A stretch of 64,000 nt of DNA, from NCBI RefSeq assembly GCF_003569785.1, contig NZ_KZ983987.1, positions 393,853 to 457,852 on the forward strand. The letters run 5' to 3'. Below, in pieces: positions 9,183-17,666 of the stretch (the first letter of the stretch is position 1; each line of letters begins with the position of its first letter). The notes beneath the pieces are model-generated. The model searched no databases and was not told the DNA's origin. It saw only the letters and a list, made by a program, of their open reading frames with translations. The position numbers and the translations under genes are program-made. This stretch comes from Leucobacter sp. wl10 (GTDB taxonomy: Bacteria > Actinomycetota > Actinomycetes > Actinomycetales > Microbacteriaceae).

Positions 9183-11791
9183 TGCGCGTTCCACTCAGCT
9201 GGCTCGGCGAGTACGTCTCGCTGCCCGACGGCGTCACCCCCGAGCGGGTGCACGCCGACCTCGTGCGCGTGGGCTTCGAGGAGGAGTCGATCCGGCGCTT
9301 CGACGTGACCGGGCCCATCGTGGTCGGCGAGGTGCTCTCGCGCGAACCCGAGGCGCACTCCAACGGCAAGACCGTGAACTGGTGCCGGGTCCGGGTGGCC
9401 CCCGAGGGGCGGCGCGCGGCCGACGGCGGCGGCGACGTGCGCGGCATCGTCTGCGGGGCGCACAACTTCGAGGCGGGCGACAAGGTCGTGGTGACGCTGC
9501 CCGGGGCCGTGCTGCCGGGCGGCTTCGAGATCGCGGCCCGCGAGACCTACGGCCACGTCTCCGACGGCATGATCGCCTCGGCGCGCGAGCTCTCCCTCGG
9601 CGAGGACCACGACGGCATCATCGTGCTCTCGCGGCTCGGGTTCGACCCCGACGCGCTCGCCCCCGGCGACGACGCGAGGGCGCTGCTGGGTCTCGACCAG
9701 ACCGCCGTCGAGATCAACGTGACCCCGGATCGCGGCTACGCCCTCTCCATCCGCGGCGTGGCGCGCGAGTACGGCCACGCGACGGGCGCCGAGTTCCGCG
9801 ACCCCGCCCTCGCGGTCTCGCCCGTGCCCGGAGCCGGGTTCCCGGTGGCCATCCACGACGAGGCGCCGATCCGCGGCCGCGCCGGGGCCTCGGGCTTCGT
9901 GACGCGCGTGGTGCGCGGCATCGACCAGTCGCGCCCGACGCCGCCCTGGATGGTGACGCGCCTGCAGCTCGCCGGCATCCGCTCGCTCTCGCTCGAGGTC
10001 GACATCTCGAACTACGTGATGCTCGAGCTGGGGCAGCCGCTGCACGCCTACGACCTGGCGAAGCTGCAGGGGGGGATCACCGTGCGCCGCGCCCGCGGGG
10101 GCGAGACCCTCGTGACCCTCGACGGCCAGGAGCGCGAGCTGCACCCCGAGGATCTGCTCATCGCCGACGACTCGGGCCCCATAGGGCTCGCCGGCGTGAT
10201 GGGCGGCGAGTCGACCAAGGCCGACGAGTCCACCGTCGACGTGCTCATCGAAGCGGCCACCTTCGACCCCGTGTCGATCGCCCGTACCGCCCGCAGGCAC
10301 AAGCTGCCCAGCGAGGCCTCGAGGCGCTTCGAGCGCGGCGTCGACCCCCTGGTCGGCCGGGCGGCCGCGCAGCGCATGGTCGACCTGCTGGTGGAGCTGG
10401 CGGGCGGCACCGCCGACGAGCTCGGATCCGAGCTCGTTCCCGCGTGGGATCCGCAGGTCGTGCGCCTGCGGATGTCGAGCGTCAACGGGCTGCTCGGCAC
10501 CGACTACACCGACGAGGAGATCCGCGGCGCGATCGAGATGATCGGGTGCCCGGTCTCCCTCGGAGCCGCGGGGGATCCCGGCCTGCTCCTCGTCACGCCG
10601 CCCAGCTGGCGATCCGACCTCTCCCGAGGCGCCGACCTGGCCGAGGAGGTCGCGCGCATCGTCGGCTACGATCGCATCCCGTCGGTGCTGCCGGTCGCGC
10701 CCGCCGGGCGAGGCCTCACCCGCGAGCAGCGCCTGCGCCGCCGCGCCGCGAACGTGGTGACCGCCGCGGGCTTCGAGGAGGTGCAGAGCTACCCCTTCGT
10801 GACGCAGCGGCAGCTCGACGCCCTCGGCGCGGGGGCGCAGGCGGGCGAGACCGGGACCGCATCGGTCGAGGCCGTGCGCCTGGCGAACCCGCTCGACGGC
10901 GAGGCGCCGTTCCTGCGCCGCTCGCTGCTGCCCGGTCTCGTGACCGCGGCGCAGCGCAACGTGTCGCGCGGGCTCACCGACCTCGCGCTCGTCGAGTTCG
11001 GGGCGGTGTTCGAGCCGGGCGCCGATGCCGCCGCACTCGGCACCGGCCTCGTGCCGCCGCTCGCCGAGCGGCCCTCCGACGAGGCGCTCGCCGAACTCGA
11101 CGCCTCGATCCCGCGGCAGCCGCGCCGCGCGGCCGGGCTGCTGCTCGGCGACGCCGTGGTCAAGCAGCCCGGCGAGTCCGCGCGCGCCTACGACTGGGCC
11201 GACGCGCTCGACGCCGCGCGCACGGTCGCCGGTGCCGTGTCGGCCGAGCTGGTCGTGTCGCAGGGCTCGCACCGCGCCTTCCACCCCGGCCGCACCGCGG
11301 AGCTCGCGATCCGCGTCGGCGCCGGTGCGCACGACCTCGACGCCGACGGCGACGAGGGCGGCCTCGAGGTGGTCGGCGTCGCGGGAGAGCTCCTTCCGCA
11401 ACTGGTCGCCGAGCACCACCTGCCCGGCCGGGCCGCCGCATTCGAACTCGATCTCGACCGCATCATCGAGCTGGCCCCGCGCCAGCCCGAGACCGCGCCG
11501 CTCTCCGGATACCCGGCCGCCACGCAGGATCTCACGCTCGTGGTCGCGGAGGACGTGCCCGCCGGAGACGTGCTCGCGGTGGTGGAGGCCGGCGCCGGAG
11601 AGCTGCTCGAGCACGCCCGCGTCGTCGCCGACTACCGGGGGGCCGGCCTCGAGGAGGGGCGGAAGGCGCTGACCTTCGCCCTGCGCTTCCGCGCGGGCGA
11701 CCGCACGCTGAAGGCCGAGGAGGCCAGCGAGGCGAAGCTCGCGGGAGTCGCGGCCGCCGAGCTGGCGTTCGGCGCGAGGCTGCGGGAGTAG
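9182..11791 (+). CDS. pheT: Phenylalanyl-tRNA synthetase beta subunit
   Basis: An 869-residue beta subunit with the expected order: N-terminal region ([17 protein letters not shown]), tRNA-binding OB domain with IVCGAHNF, B3/B4 editing domain with GVMGGESTKAD, B5, catalytic-like core with SYPFVTQRQLDALG, and C-terminal ferredoxin-fold anticodon-binding domain. It handles tRNA binding and editing of mischarged tyrosine. It is somewhat longer than the common ~800-residue forms because of loops near residues 610-680. Translation is coupled to pheS through TGATG. In M. tuberculosis argC lies a short distance downstream; here about 8 kb of other DNA intervenes. Confidence 0.98.
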   Translation: MRVPLSWLGEYVSLPDGVTPERVHADLVRVGFEEESIRRFDVTGPIVVGEVLSREPEAHSNGKTVNWCRVRVAPEGRRAADGGGDVRGIVCGAHNFEAGDKVVVTLPGAVLPGGFEIAARETYGHVSDGMIASARELSLGEDHDGIIVLSRLGFDPDALAPGDDARALLGLDQTAVEINVTPDRGYALSIRGVAREYGHATGAEFRDPALAVSPVPGAGFPVAIHDEAPIRGRAGASGFVTRVVRGIDQSRPTPPWMVTRLQLAGIRSLSLEVDISNYVMLELGQPLHAYDLAKLQGGITVRRARGGETLVTLDGQERELHPEDLLIADDSGPIGLAGVMGGESTKADESTVDVLIEAATFDPVSIARTARRHKLPSEASRRFERGVDPLVGRAAAQRMVDLLVELAGGTADELGSELVPAWDPQVVRLRMSSVNGLLGTDYTDEEIRGAIEMIGCPVSLGAAGDPGLLLVTPPSWRSDLSRGADLAEEVARIVGYDRIPSVLPVAPAGRGLTREQRLRRRAANVVTAAGFEEVQSYPFVTQRQLDALGAGAQAGETGTASVEAVRLANPLDGEAPFLRRSLLPGLVTAAQRNVSRGLTDLALVEFGAVFEPGADAAALGTGLVPPLAERPSDEALAELDASIPRQPRRAAGLLLGDAVVKQPGESARAYDWADALDAARTVAGAVSAELVVSQGSHRAFHPGRTAELAIRVGAGAHDLDADGDEGGLEVVGVAGELLPQLVAEHHLPGRAAAFELDLDRIIELAPRQPETAPLSGYPAATQDLTLVVAEDVPAGDVLAVVEAGAGELLEHARVVADYRGAGLEEGRKALTFALRFRAGDRTLKAEEASEAKLAGVAAAELAFGARLRE

Positions 11792-11834
11792 CCCCGGGGG
11801 CGGCGCTGCGCTCGCGCCGCGCCGCGCCGACTCA

Positions 11835-11899
11835 CGGAATCTGCCCCTCGAAGTTCGTTCGTGCGCCGAGCTTGAAGGGACTTCGCGGGGACGATTCTG
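11835..11899. repeat. 65-bp palindromic element, copy 1 (degenerate)
   Basis: Arms at 11835-11860 and 11874-11899 are 26 bases each, match at 20 of 26 positions, and are separated by a 13-base loop. The left arm is nearly identical to that of the perfect copy at 13067-13131, which lies on the other side of the next gene. This looks like a short non-autonomous or REP-like element. Confidence 0.7.
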
Positions 11900-11956
11900 C
11901 TGCAGCCTCGATCCCGCATCCGGCGATCCCGAGCCCCGGCCATCCTCGAGCCCGGG

Positions 11957-12006
11957 TTATCCACAAGCGCGCCCCCGATCCTGGCTCCGCCTCGGCGGCC
12001 CTGTGG
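11957..12006. other. DnaA-box-like TTATCCACA with opposed TGTGG
   Basis: TTATCCACA at 11957-11965 matches the DnaA box consensus exactly. An opposed TGTGGA lies at 12002-12007, giving a CCACA...TGTGG dyad about 40 bases across. It sits 85 bases before the following gene start. No dnaA, dnaN or other origin genes are near, so this is not a replication origin. It may be a regulatory site or chance. Confidence 0.35.
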
Positions 12007-12049
12007 AGAGCGCGAGTGGGACTTCCGGGATTCCCGTACCGTTGATGGC

Positions 12050-12970
12050 ATGCGCCCGCTGTCGCCGATCAACGCCCCCGGAGTGACGGGCTCCGTCGCC
12101 CGAGTGTCGGCGTTGCGCGCCGCAGGCGTGCCGAAGTGGCGCCTCTACGCAGAGGACGTGCCGCGGGTGCTGCACGGCGTCGCCGTCGTTCCCGGGCTTG
12201 ATCCCGAGTCCCTTGCGGTGCGGGTCTCCGCGTTGCATGTACTGATGCGCCCCGGTCGCTTCATCTCCAGGCGCACTGCAGCCGAACTCTACGAGATCCC
12301 GTTGATTCGCAGCGGTGGCCCGCTATCCGTCGGGGCGATCCGGCCGCAGAGACCGCCGAAGCACCGGGAGATCGCGGGACATCAGCTCCGCCCGGGCGCC
12401 CTGAGCGAGCTCCCCGGGGCGCCCTCCTGGCTGCCGCGCCCCGCGGACGTCTGGGGACTGCTCGCCGCCTGCAGCAGCCCGGATGAGCTGGTGGTGGCCG
12501 GCGACTTCCTCGTCTCGGGCGCCTCGCGCTATGAGGCGCCCCTGTGCCGGCTGCAGGAGCTGGAGTCGACGGTGCAGCGGTTCGAGGGTTGCACGGGCGT
12601 GGCCGCGCTGCGGACGGCGCTGCCGCTGCTGCGCACCGGCGTGGAGTCCCCGTCCGAGACTCTCCTCAGACTGCGCATCACGGCTGCCGGGCTGCCGGAG
12701 CCACGAACCTGCTGCCCGGTGCCGGTGCTCGGGAGAGTGCTGCACGCCGATCTCGGCTACCCGGAGCTGCGGATCGCCATCGACTACGACGGCGAGTACC
12801 ACTTCGACAGCGGCGTCGAGCAGCGGCGCCGGGACAATGCGCGTCGGGAGGCGATGCGGGACGCGGGCTGGACGGTCCTGGTCGTCACCGCGATCGATCT
12901 GAGGGATCCGCGTGAGTTCCTCGCGCGCCTCGCGAACGCGATCGCGAAGGCTCGGGCGGCGATGGTCTGA
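12050..12970 (+). CDS. Protein with C-terminal DUF559/Vsr-like nuclease fold
   Basis: A 306-residue protein of unknown function. The N-terminal ~100 residues (SVARVSALRAAGVPKWRLY, then RFISRRTAAELYEIPL) look like the winged-helix, AbiEi-type antitoxin region found in a large actinobacterial family. The C-terminal ~100 residues resemble the DUF559/Vsr endonuclease fold: SPSETLLRLRITAAGLPEP, then ADLGYPELRIAIDYDGEYHF, RRRDNARREAMRDAGW and a terminal helix. TACCGT at 12037-12042 lies seven bases before ATG, suggesting a leaderless mRNA. Two 65-bp palindromic elements flank the gene and a transposase remnant follows, so it may be mobile. No partner gene is adjacent. Nuclease activity is inference only. 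Confidence 0.75.
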   Translation: MRPLSPINAPGVTGSVARVSALRAAGVPKWRLYAEDVPRVLHGVAVVPGLDPESLAVRVSALHVLMRPGRFISRRTAAELYEIPLIRSGGPLSVGAIRPQRPPKHREIAGHQLRPGALSELPGAPSWLPRPADVWGLLAACSSPDELVVAGDFLVSGASRYEAPLCRLQELESTVQRFEGCTGVAALRTALPLLRTGVESPSETLLRLRITAAGLPEPRTCCPVPVLGRVLHADLGYPELRIAIDYDGEYHFDSGVEQRRRDNARREAMRDAGWTVLVVTAIDLRDPREFLARLANAIAKARAAMV

Positions 12971-13066
12971 GCGGGCGACCGGCTCGCGCCCGAGGAGGCG
13001 CGGGAGCCGCTCGTCGTGCTCTGCCGAGCGCGCCTCCGCGCCTCCCGTGGCCTCCGCCCTCGCGCC

Positions 13067-13131
13067 CGGAATCGGCCCCTCGAGTTCCGTTCGAGCTCGG
13101 CGTATGAACGGAACTCGAGGGGCCGATTCCG
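13067..13131. repeat. 65-bp palindromic element, copy 2 (perfect)
   Basis: Perfect 26-bp inverted repeat, arms 13067-13092 and 13106-13131, with a 13-base loop at 13093-13105. It begins CGGAATC like the copies at 11835 and 58628. It lies about 100 bases after the stop of the nuclease-fold gene. As a transcript it would fold into a very stable hairpin and could also act as a terminator. Confidence 0.85.
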
Positions 13132-13204
13132 CCGCACACGGAGCGCTGACGGGCCCGTGTCGCCGCGCGGGGCCGACGCGGGTGCGGCGGGGAGGGCGCC
13201 CGCT

Positions 13205-13460
13205 GGTGCTGAGGAGCGTGGCGAGGCGCTGCGCGGGAGTCTCCCACCCCGGCGTCTTGCGCGGGCGGGTGTTGAGCTGGCCGGCTGCTCGTGCGAACTC
13301 GTCGGGGGTATGAACCGAGAGATCGGTGCCCTTCGGGAAGTACTGGCGGAGAAGCCGGTTCGTGTTCTCATTCGGCCCTCGCTGCCAGGGTGACGCCGGA
13401 TCGCAGAAGAACACGGGCGTATCTGCGGCGACCGCGAACTTCTTGTGCGCGTCGGAGGGT
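13205..13460 (-). mobile_element. IS30-family transposase remnant (C-terminal fragment)
   Basis: About 82 codons on the minus strand encode the C-terminal end of an IS30-type DDE transposase. Recognisable parts are FFCDPASPWQRGPNENTN, LLRQYFPKGTDLS and LNTRPRKTPGWETP. The Glu of NENTN is the last catalytic acid. The N-terminal helix-turn-helix and both catalytic Asp residues are missing upstream, where the promoter of the next gene now lies. No terminal inverted repeats or target duplication were seen. This is a dead fragment. Confidence 0.85.
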
Positions 13461-13498
13461 GCGGGGATACTGAGAGCATCACGCGCGAGGAGGCCGCC

Positions 13499-14425
13499 AT
13501 GTCCGCTCAGAGGATCATTCCCAACGTCTGGTGCAACCGCAACGCGGAGGAGGCGGGGGAGTACTACGCGTCCGTGTTCCCCGGCGCGACATCGGCCGTC
13601 GAGGCCCGGTATCCCGACACCGGCCTGCTGGACTTCCAGCTCGAGTTCGCGGGGGCTCCGCTCACGGTGGCGCTCGAGATCCCCGACCCCGCGGGCGCGG
13701 GGAGCACCCGGTTCACGCTCATCAACGCGGGCGACGAGTTCCGCCCGAACCCCTCGATCTCGTTCATGCTGAACTTCGATCCGCTCATGTTCGGCGGCAG
13801 CGAGGACGCGGCGCGGGATCGGCTCGACCTCGTGTGGCGGGCGCTCTCCGACGGCGGCGAGGTGCTCATGCCGCTCGCGGAGTACCCCTTCAGCTCGCAC
13901 TACGGCTGGGTGCAGGATCGCTTCGGGGTGAGCTGGCAGCCGATGCTGACGGATCCCGCCGGGGATCCGCGCCCCTTCGTCGTGCCCTTGCTGATGTTCT
14001 CCGGGGCCGTGCAGAACCGGGCTTCCGAGGCGATCGACCTCTACGCCTCGCTGTTCGAGGACGCGGGGGCGGGCGGCCGCTATCGATACGGCGCGCAGAC
14101 CGGGCCGGCGACGCCCGAGGCGCTCATGTACGGCGAGTTCCGCGTGGGCGAGCAGTGGTTCGCGGCGATGGACTCGGGCGTCGCGCAGGACATCCCGTTC
14201 ACGTGCGGCGTGTCGCTCGAGGTGCAGTGCGCCGATCAGGCCGAGATCGATCGCCTGTGGCAGGCCCTCTCGGCGGTGCCCGAGGCCGAGCAGTGCGGGT
14301 GGCTCGCCGACCGCTTCGGCGTGAGCTGGCAGATCGTGCCGGCGAACCTCGGAGAGCTCATGGAACGGCCGGGCGCCTACGAGCGGATGATGCGCATGAC
14401 GAAGATCGTGATCGCCGATTTTTAG
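13499..14425 (+). CDS. PhnB-like protein with two 3-demethylubiquinone-type VOC domains
   Basis: A 308-residue protein made of two related ~150-residue halves of the PhnB/3-dmu-9_3-mt type within the glyoxalase superfamily. Each half starts with a strand plus an aromatic DLYASLF- or EYYASVF-like helix, and each ends with a near-identical motif, GWVQDRFGVSWQPM and GWLADRFGVSWQIVP. Members are called PhnB or methyltransferase-like, but no catalytic role is established. GAGGAG precedes ATG 13499. The promoter box GATACT lies next to the IS30 remnant. It is codirectional with the prp operon but separated from it by that operon's own promoter. Confidence 0.85.
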   Translation: MSAQRIIPNVWCNRNAEEAGEYYASVFPGATSAVEARYPDTGLLDFQLEFAGAPLTVALEIPDPAGAGSTRFTLINAGDEFRPNPSISFMLNFDPLMFGGSEDAARDRLDLVWRALSDGGEVLMPLAEYPFSSHYGWVQDRFGVSWQPMLTDPAGDPRPFVVPLLMFSGAVQNRASEAIDLYASLFEDAGAGGRYRYGAQTGPATPEALMYGEFRVGEQWFAAMDSGVAQDIPFTCGVSLEVQCADQAEIDRLWQALSAVPEAEQCGWLADRFGVSWQIVPANLGELMERPGAYERMMRMTKIVIADF

Positions 14426-14444
14426 CCGTCACCACCATCGATCG

Positions 14445-14512
14445 TTTTTGTATACGCAATAGGGATATTTGGGCGGAAAGCTTCCATATTTTCAGTTTTG
14501 TGTATACGCTCG
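14445..14512. promoter_or_regulatory. Two GTATAC operator-like sites before the GntR gene
   Basis: TTTTTGTATACGCAAT at 14445-14460 and TTTTGTGTATACGCTC at 14497-14512 share the palindromic core GTATAC at 14450-14455 and 14502-14507. The centres are 52 bases apart, close to five helical turns, in an unusually AT-rich stretch. FadR-subfamily GntR regulators bind short palindromes of this kind, so autoregulation of the prp operon is likely. The second site is 21 bases before the start codon. Confidence 0.6.
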
Positions 14513-14532
14513 AGGTGTCGGGAGGAGAGGCC

Positions 14533-15186
14533 GTGCGGGCAAGCGATCGGGCGTACGCCGTGTTGCTGGACGAGATCCAGAGCGGCGCGCTGACACCCGG
14601 ATCGGTCGTCGCGGAGGTCGAGCAGGCCGAGCGCCTCGGCGTGAGCCGCACCCCTATGCGCGAGGCGATCGGCAGACTCGCCGCCGACGGGCTGGTGCGG
14701 CATCAGTCGCCCCGCGTGCTGGTCGTCTCCGGCTTCGACGCCGACGACATCCGCGAGCTCTTCGAGGCGCGGCGCGCCCTCGAGGAGACCTCGGCCCGCC
14801 TCGCGGCGGAGCGCGGCGATCGGGAGATCTTCCGCGCGCTCGCCACCGACTTCGCCGAGGCCCGCCCCGAGGCCGGCGAGCTCGCCGCCGACGACTACTA
14901 CGCGCTCATCGCGCGCTTCGACGCCGCCGTCGACGCCGCCGTCGACAACGGCTACCTCACCTCGGCGCTGCGCACGATCCGCACCCACCTCGTGCGCGCC
15001 CGCCGCCTCGCCCGCGACAACCGTGCCAGGCTGCGCGCCTCGGTCGAGGAGCACGTGCTCATCGCCCGGGCGATCGCCGACGCCGACGCCGAGCTCGCCG
15101 CGCACGCCACCCACGTGCACCTCCACAACGCACTCGCCTCGATCCTGAGCTCCATCGAGGGCTCCGACCCGGAAGGACCCCGATGA
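14533..15186 (+). CDS. GntR-family (FadR subfamily) regulator of the prp operon
   Basis: A 217-residue regulator. The N-terminal winged helix includes [17 protein letters not shown] and the recognition region [22 protein letters not shown] (residues ~35-56). The C-terminal all-helical FCD ligand-binding domain includes [18 protein letters not shown] and a late HVLIARAI helix. GGAGGAG lies five bases before GTG 14533. The stop overlaps the prpD start (ATGA), so it is the first gene of the operon. FCD domains usually sense organic acids, so 2-methylcitrate or a related acid is a reasonable effector, by inference. Confidence 0.9.
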   Translation: MRASDRAYAVLLDEIQSGALTPGSVVAEVEQAERLGVSRTPMREAIGRLAADGLVRHQSPRVLVVSGFDADDIRELFEARRALEETSARLAAERGDREIFRALATDFAEARPEAGELAADDYYALIARFDAAVDAAVDNGYLTSALRTIRTHLVRARRLARDNRARLRASVEEHVLIARAIADADAELAAHATHVHLHNALASILSSIEGSDPEGPR

Positions 15187-16721
15187 CCGTCACCCACCGC
15201 GTCCGCGTCTACAGGAGTGAGGAGGAGCTGCCCCGCGACGAGCAGCTGGCCTGGAGGATCGCCGAGGTCGCAGCCGATCCCGTCGAGGTCGAGCCCGAGG
15301 TGGTCGGCATGATCATCAATCGCATCATCGACAACGCCGCAGTCGCCGCGGCGTCCCTCGACCGCGGCCCCGTCGCCGCCGCCCGCGCGCAGGCCCTGGC
15401 GCACCCGGTCTCGACCGGGGGAGCCGGATCCTCGATCTTCGGGCTCGCCGCCTCCGGGCCGGAGGCGCGGAGATCCAGCCCCGAGTGGGCCGCCTGGGCG
15501 AACGGGGTCGCCGTGCGCGAGCTCGACTACCACGACACCTTCCTCGCCGCCGAGTACTCGCATCCCGGCGACAACATCCCGCCGATCCTCGCGGTCGCCC
15601 AGCACGTCGGCGCCGACGGCCGCGCCCTCGTGCGCGGCATCGCCACCGGTTACGAGATCCAGATGGACCTCGTGCGCGCCATCTGCCTGCACAGGCACAA
15701 GATCGACCACGTCGCGCACCTCGGCCCCTCGGCCGCCGCGGGCATCGGCACGCTGCTCGGCCTCGACGCGGAGACCATCTCGCAGGCCGTCGGGCAGGCG
15801 CTCCACACCACGACGGCGACCCGCCAGAGCCGCAAGGGCGAGATCTCCACCTGGAAGGCGCACGCGCCCGCGTTCGCCGGCAAGATGGCGGTCGAGGCCG
15901 TGGACCGCGCCATGCGCGGGCAGACCTCGCCCGCGCCCGTCTACGAGGGCGAGGACGGCGTGATCGCCTGGATGCTCGACGGGCCGTCGGCCGCGTACGA
16001 CGTGCCGCTCCCGGCACCGGGAGAGGCGAAGCGCGCCATCCTCGACAGCTACACCAAGGAGCACTCGGCCGAGTACCAGGCGCAGGCGTGGATCGACCTC
16101 GCGCGCAAGCTGCACGGCGCGCACCCCGAACTGGCCGATCCCGCGAACGTCGCGCGCGTCGTGCTGCACACGAGCCACCACACGCACCACGTCATCGGCT
16201 CGGGTGCGAACGACCCGCAGAAGTACGATCCGACCGCGTCGCGCGAGACGCTCGACCACTCCATCCCGTACATTTTCGCGGTCGCGCTGCAGGACGGCGG
16301 CTGGCACCACGTCGACTCGTACGCGCCGGCCCGCGCTTCGCGCCCCGACACGGTCGAGCTCTGGCGCAGGATCACCACGGCCGAAGACCCGGAGTGGACG
16401 CGCCGCTACCACTCCGAGGACCCCGACGAGAAGGCCTTCGGCGGCCGCGTGGAGATCGAGCTGACGAGCGGCGGCACGATCGTCGACGAGATCGCGGTGG
16501 CCGACGCGCACCCGCTGGGCGCCCGGCCGTTCGCCCGCGCCGACTACATCGCGAAGTTCCGTCTGCTCGCCGACCCCGTGCTCGAGCCCGCCGAGATCGA
16601 GCGCTTCCTCGACCTCGTGCAGCGCCTGCCCGAGCTCTCCGCCGACGAGGTGCGCGAGATCAACATCACCGCGCGATCCGGTGTCATCGATCCCGCCGAC
16701 GCGCCGAAGGGGCTCTTCTGA
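15183..16721 (+). CDS. prpD: 2-methylcitrate dehydratase
   Basis: A 512-residue MmgE/PrpD family protein. PrpD dehydrates 2-methylcitrate to 2-methyl-cis-aconitate in propionyl-CoA breakdown. Family segments include [40 protein letters not shown] and [18 protein letters not shown]. Length and N terminus are normal. It is coupled to the regulator upstream (ATGA) and to prpB downstream by a one-base overlap. An AcnD or 2-methylcitrate isomerase gene is not adjacent, as usual when PrpD and aconitase complete the step. Confidence 0.95.
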   Translation: MTVTHRVRVYRSEEELPRDEQLAWRIAEVAADPVEVEPEVVGMIINRIIDNAAVAAASLDRGPVAAARAQALAHPVSTGGAGSSIFGLAASGPEARRSSPEWAAWANGVAVRELDYHDTFLAAEYSHPGDNIPPILAVAQHVGADGRALVRGIATGYEIQMDLVRAICLHRHKIDHVAHLGPSAAAGIGTLLGLDAETISQAVGQALHTTTATRQSRKGEISTWKAHAPAFAGKMAVEAVDRAMRGQTSPAPVYEGEDGVIAWMLDGPSAAYDVPLPAPGEAKRAILDSYTKEHSAEYQAQAWIDLARKLHGAHPELADPANVARVVLHTSHHTHHVIGSGANDPQKYDPTASRETLDHSIPYIFAVALQDGGWHHVDSYAPARASRPDTVELWRRITTAEDPEWTRRYHSEDPDEKAFGGRVEIELTSGGTIVDEIAVADAHPLGARPFARADYIAKFRLLADPVLEPAEIERFLDLVQRLPELSADEVREINITARSGVIDPADAPKGLF

Positions 16722-17620
16722 TGCTGTACGCCCAGACCCCGGCCCACGAGAAGCGCCGCGCGTTCCGCGAGCGCCTCGCGTCGGGCGAGCTGCTCCGCTT
16801 CCCCGGCGCCTTCAACCCGCTCTCGGCCCGCCTCATCGAGCGCAGGGGATTCGACGGGGTCTACATCTCGGGCGCCGTGCTCTCGGCCGATCTCGGGCTG
16901 CCCGACATCGGCCTCACCACGCTCACCGAGGTGGCGGGGCGCTCCCAGCAGATCGCCCGCGTGACCGAGCTGCCCGCGATCGTCGACGCCGACACCGGCT
17001 TCGGCGAGCCGATGAACGTGGCGCGCACCGTGCAGACCCTCGAGGACGCCGGGCTCGCCGGCGCCCACATCGAGGACCAGATCAACCCGAAGCGCTGCGG
17101 CCACCTCGACGGCAAGGCCGTGGTCGACCTCGACACCGCCGCGAAGCGGATCCGGGCAGCCGCCGACGCGCGCCGGGATCCGAACTTCCTCATCATGGCG
17201 CGCACCGACATCCGCGCGGTCGAGGGGCTCGACGCCGCGGTCGACCGCGCGAGGGCCCTCGTCGACGCCGGCGCCGACGCCGTCTTCCCGGAGGCGATGC
17301 GCACGCTCGAGGAGTTCGCGGCGATGCGCGCCGCCCTCGAGGTGCCGATCCTCGCCAACATGACCGAGTTCGGCAAGAGCGAGCTCTTCTCCGCTCAGCA
17401 GCTCGCCGACGTGGGCGTCAACATCGTCATCTGGCCCGTGTCGCTGCTGCGGATCGCGATGGGCGCGGCCGGCCGGGCGCTCGACGCCCTGAACGAGGAG
17501 GGGCACCTGCGCGGCAAGCTCGACGAGATGCAGCACCGGGCCGACCTCTACGAGCTCATCGACTACGAGGACTACAACCGCTTCGACACGAGCGTGTTCA
17601 ACTTCACCGTCGAGCGTTAG
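16721..17620 (+). CDS. prpB: 2-methylisocitrate lyase
   Basis: A 299-residue isocitrate lyase/PEP mutase superfamily enzyme that splits 2-methylisocitrate into pyruvate and succinate. Signature segments are YISGAVLSADLGLPDIGLTT, DADTGFGEP, the catalytic KRCGH loop (HIEDQINPKRCGHLDGK) and MARTDIRAVEGLDAA. The length fits PrpB (about 290-300) rather than the larger glyoxylate-cycle isocitrate lyase. ATG 16721 overlaps the prpD stop. Confidence 0.96.
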   Translation: MLYAQTPAHEKRRAFRERLASGELLRFPGAFNPLSARLIERRGFDGVYISGAVLSADLGLPDIGLTTLTEVAGRSQQIARVTELPAIVDADTGFGEPMNVARTVQTLEDAGLAGAHIEDQINPKRCGHLDGKAVVDLDTAAKRIRAAADARRDPNFLIMARTDIRAVEGLDAAVDRARALVDAGADAVFPEAMRTLEEFAAMRAALEVPILANMTEFGKSELFSAQQLADVGVNIVIWPVSLLRIAMGAAGRALDALNEEGHLRGKLDEMQHRADLYELIDYEDYNRFDTSVFNFTVER

Positions 17621-17666
17621 CGGCCGACACCGGACTTCGAGGGACAGCGGGAGCAGAGGAGCAGCC

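Noticed and set aside
9161-11614. An 817-codon open frame on the minus strand
   Set aside because: It is antisense to pheT and has no recognisable domain.
11957-11965. Replication origin suggested by a DnaA box
   Set aside because: A single box pair, no AT-rich unwinding region and no dnaA, dnaN, recF or gyrB nearby.
12050-13460. Toxin-antitoxin or restriction defence system
   Set aside because: Only one gene with a nuclease-like fold and no partner; the neighbour is a dead transposase fragment. Kept as a single unknown gene.
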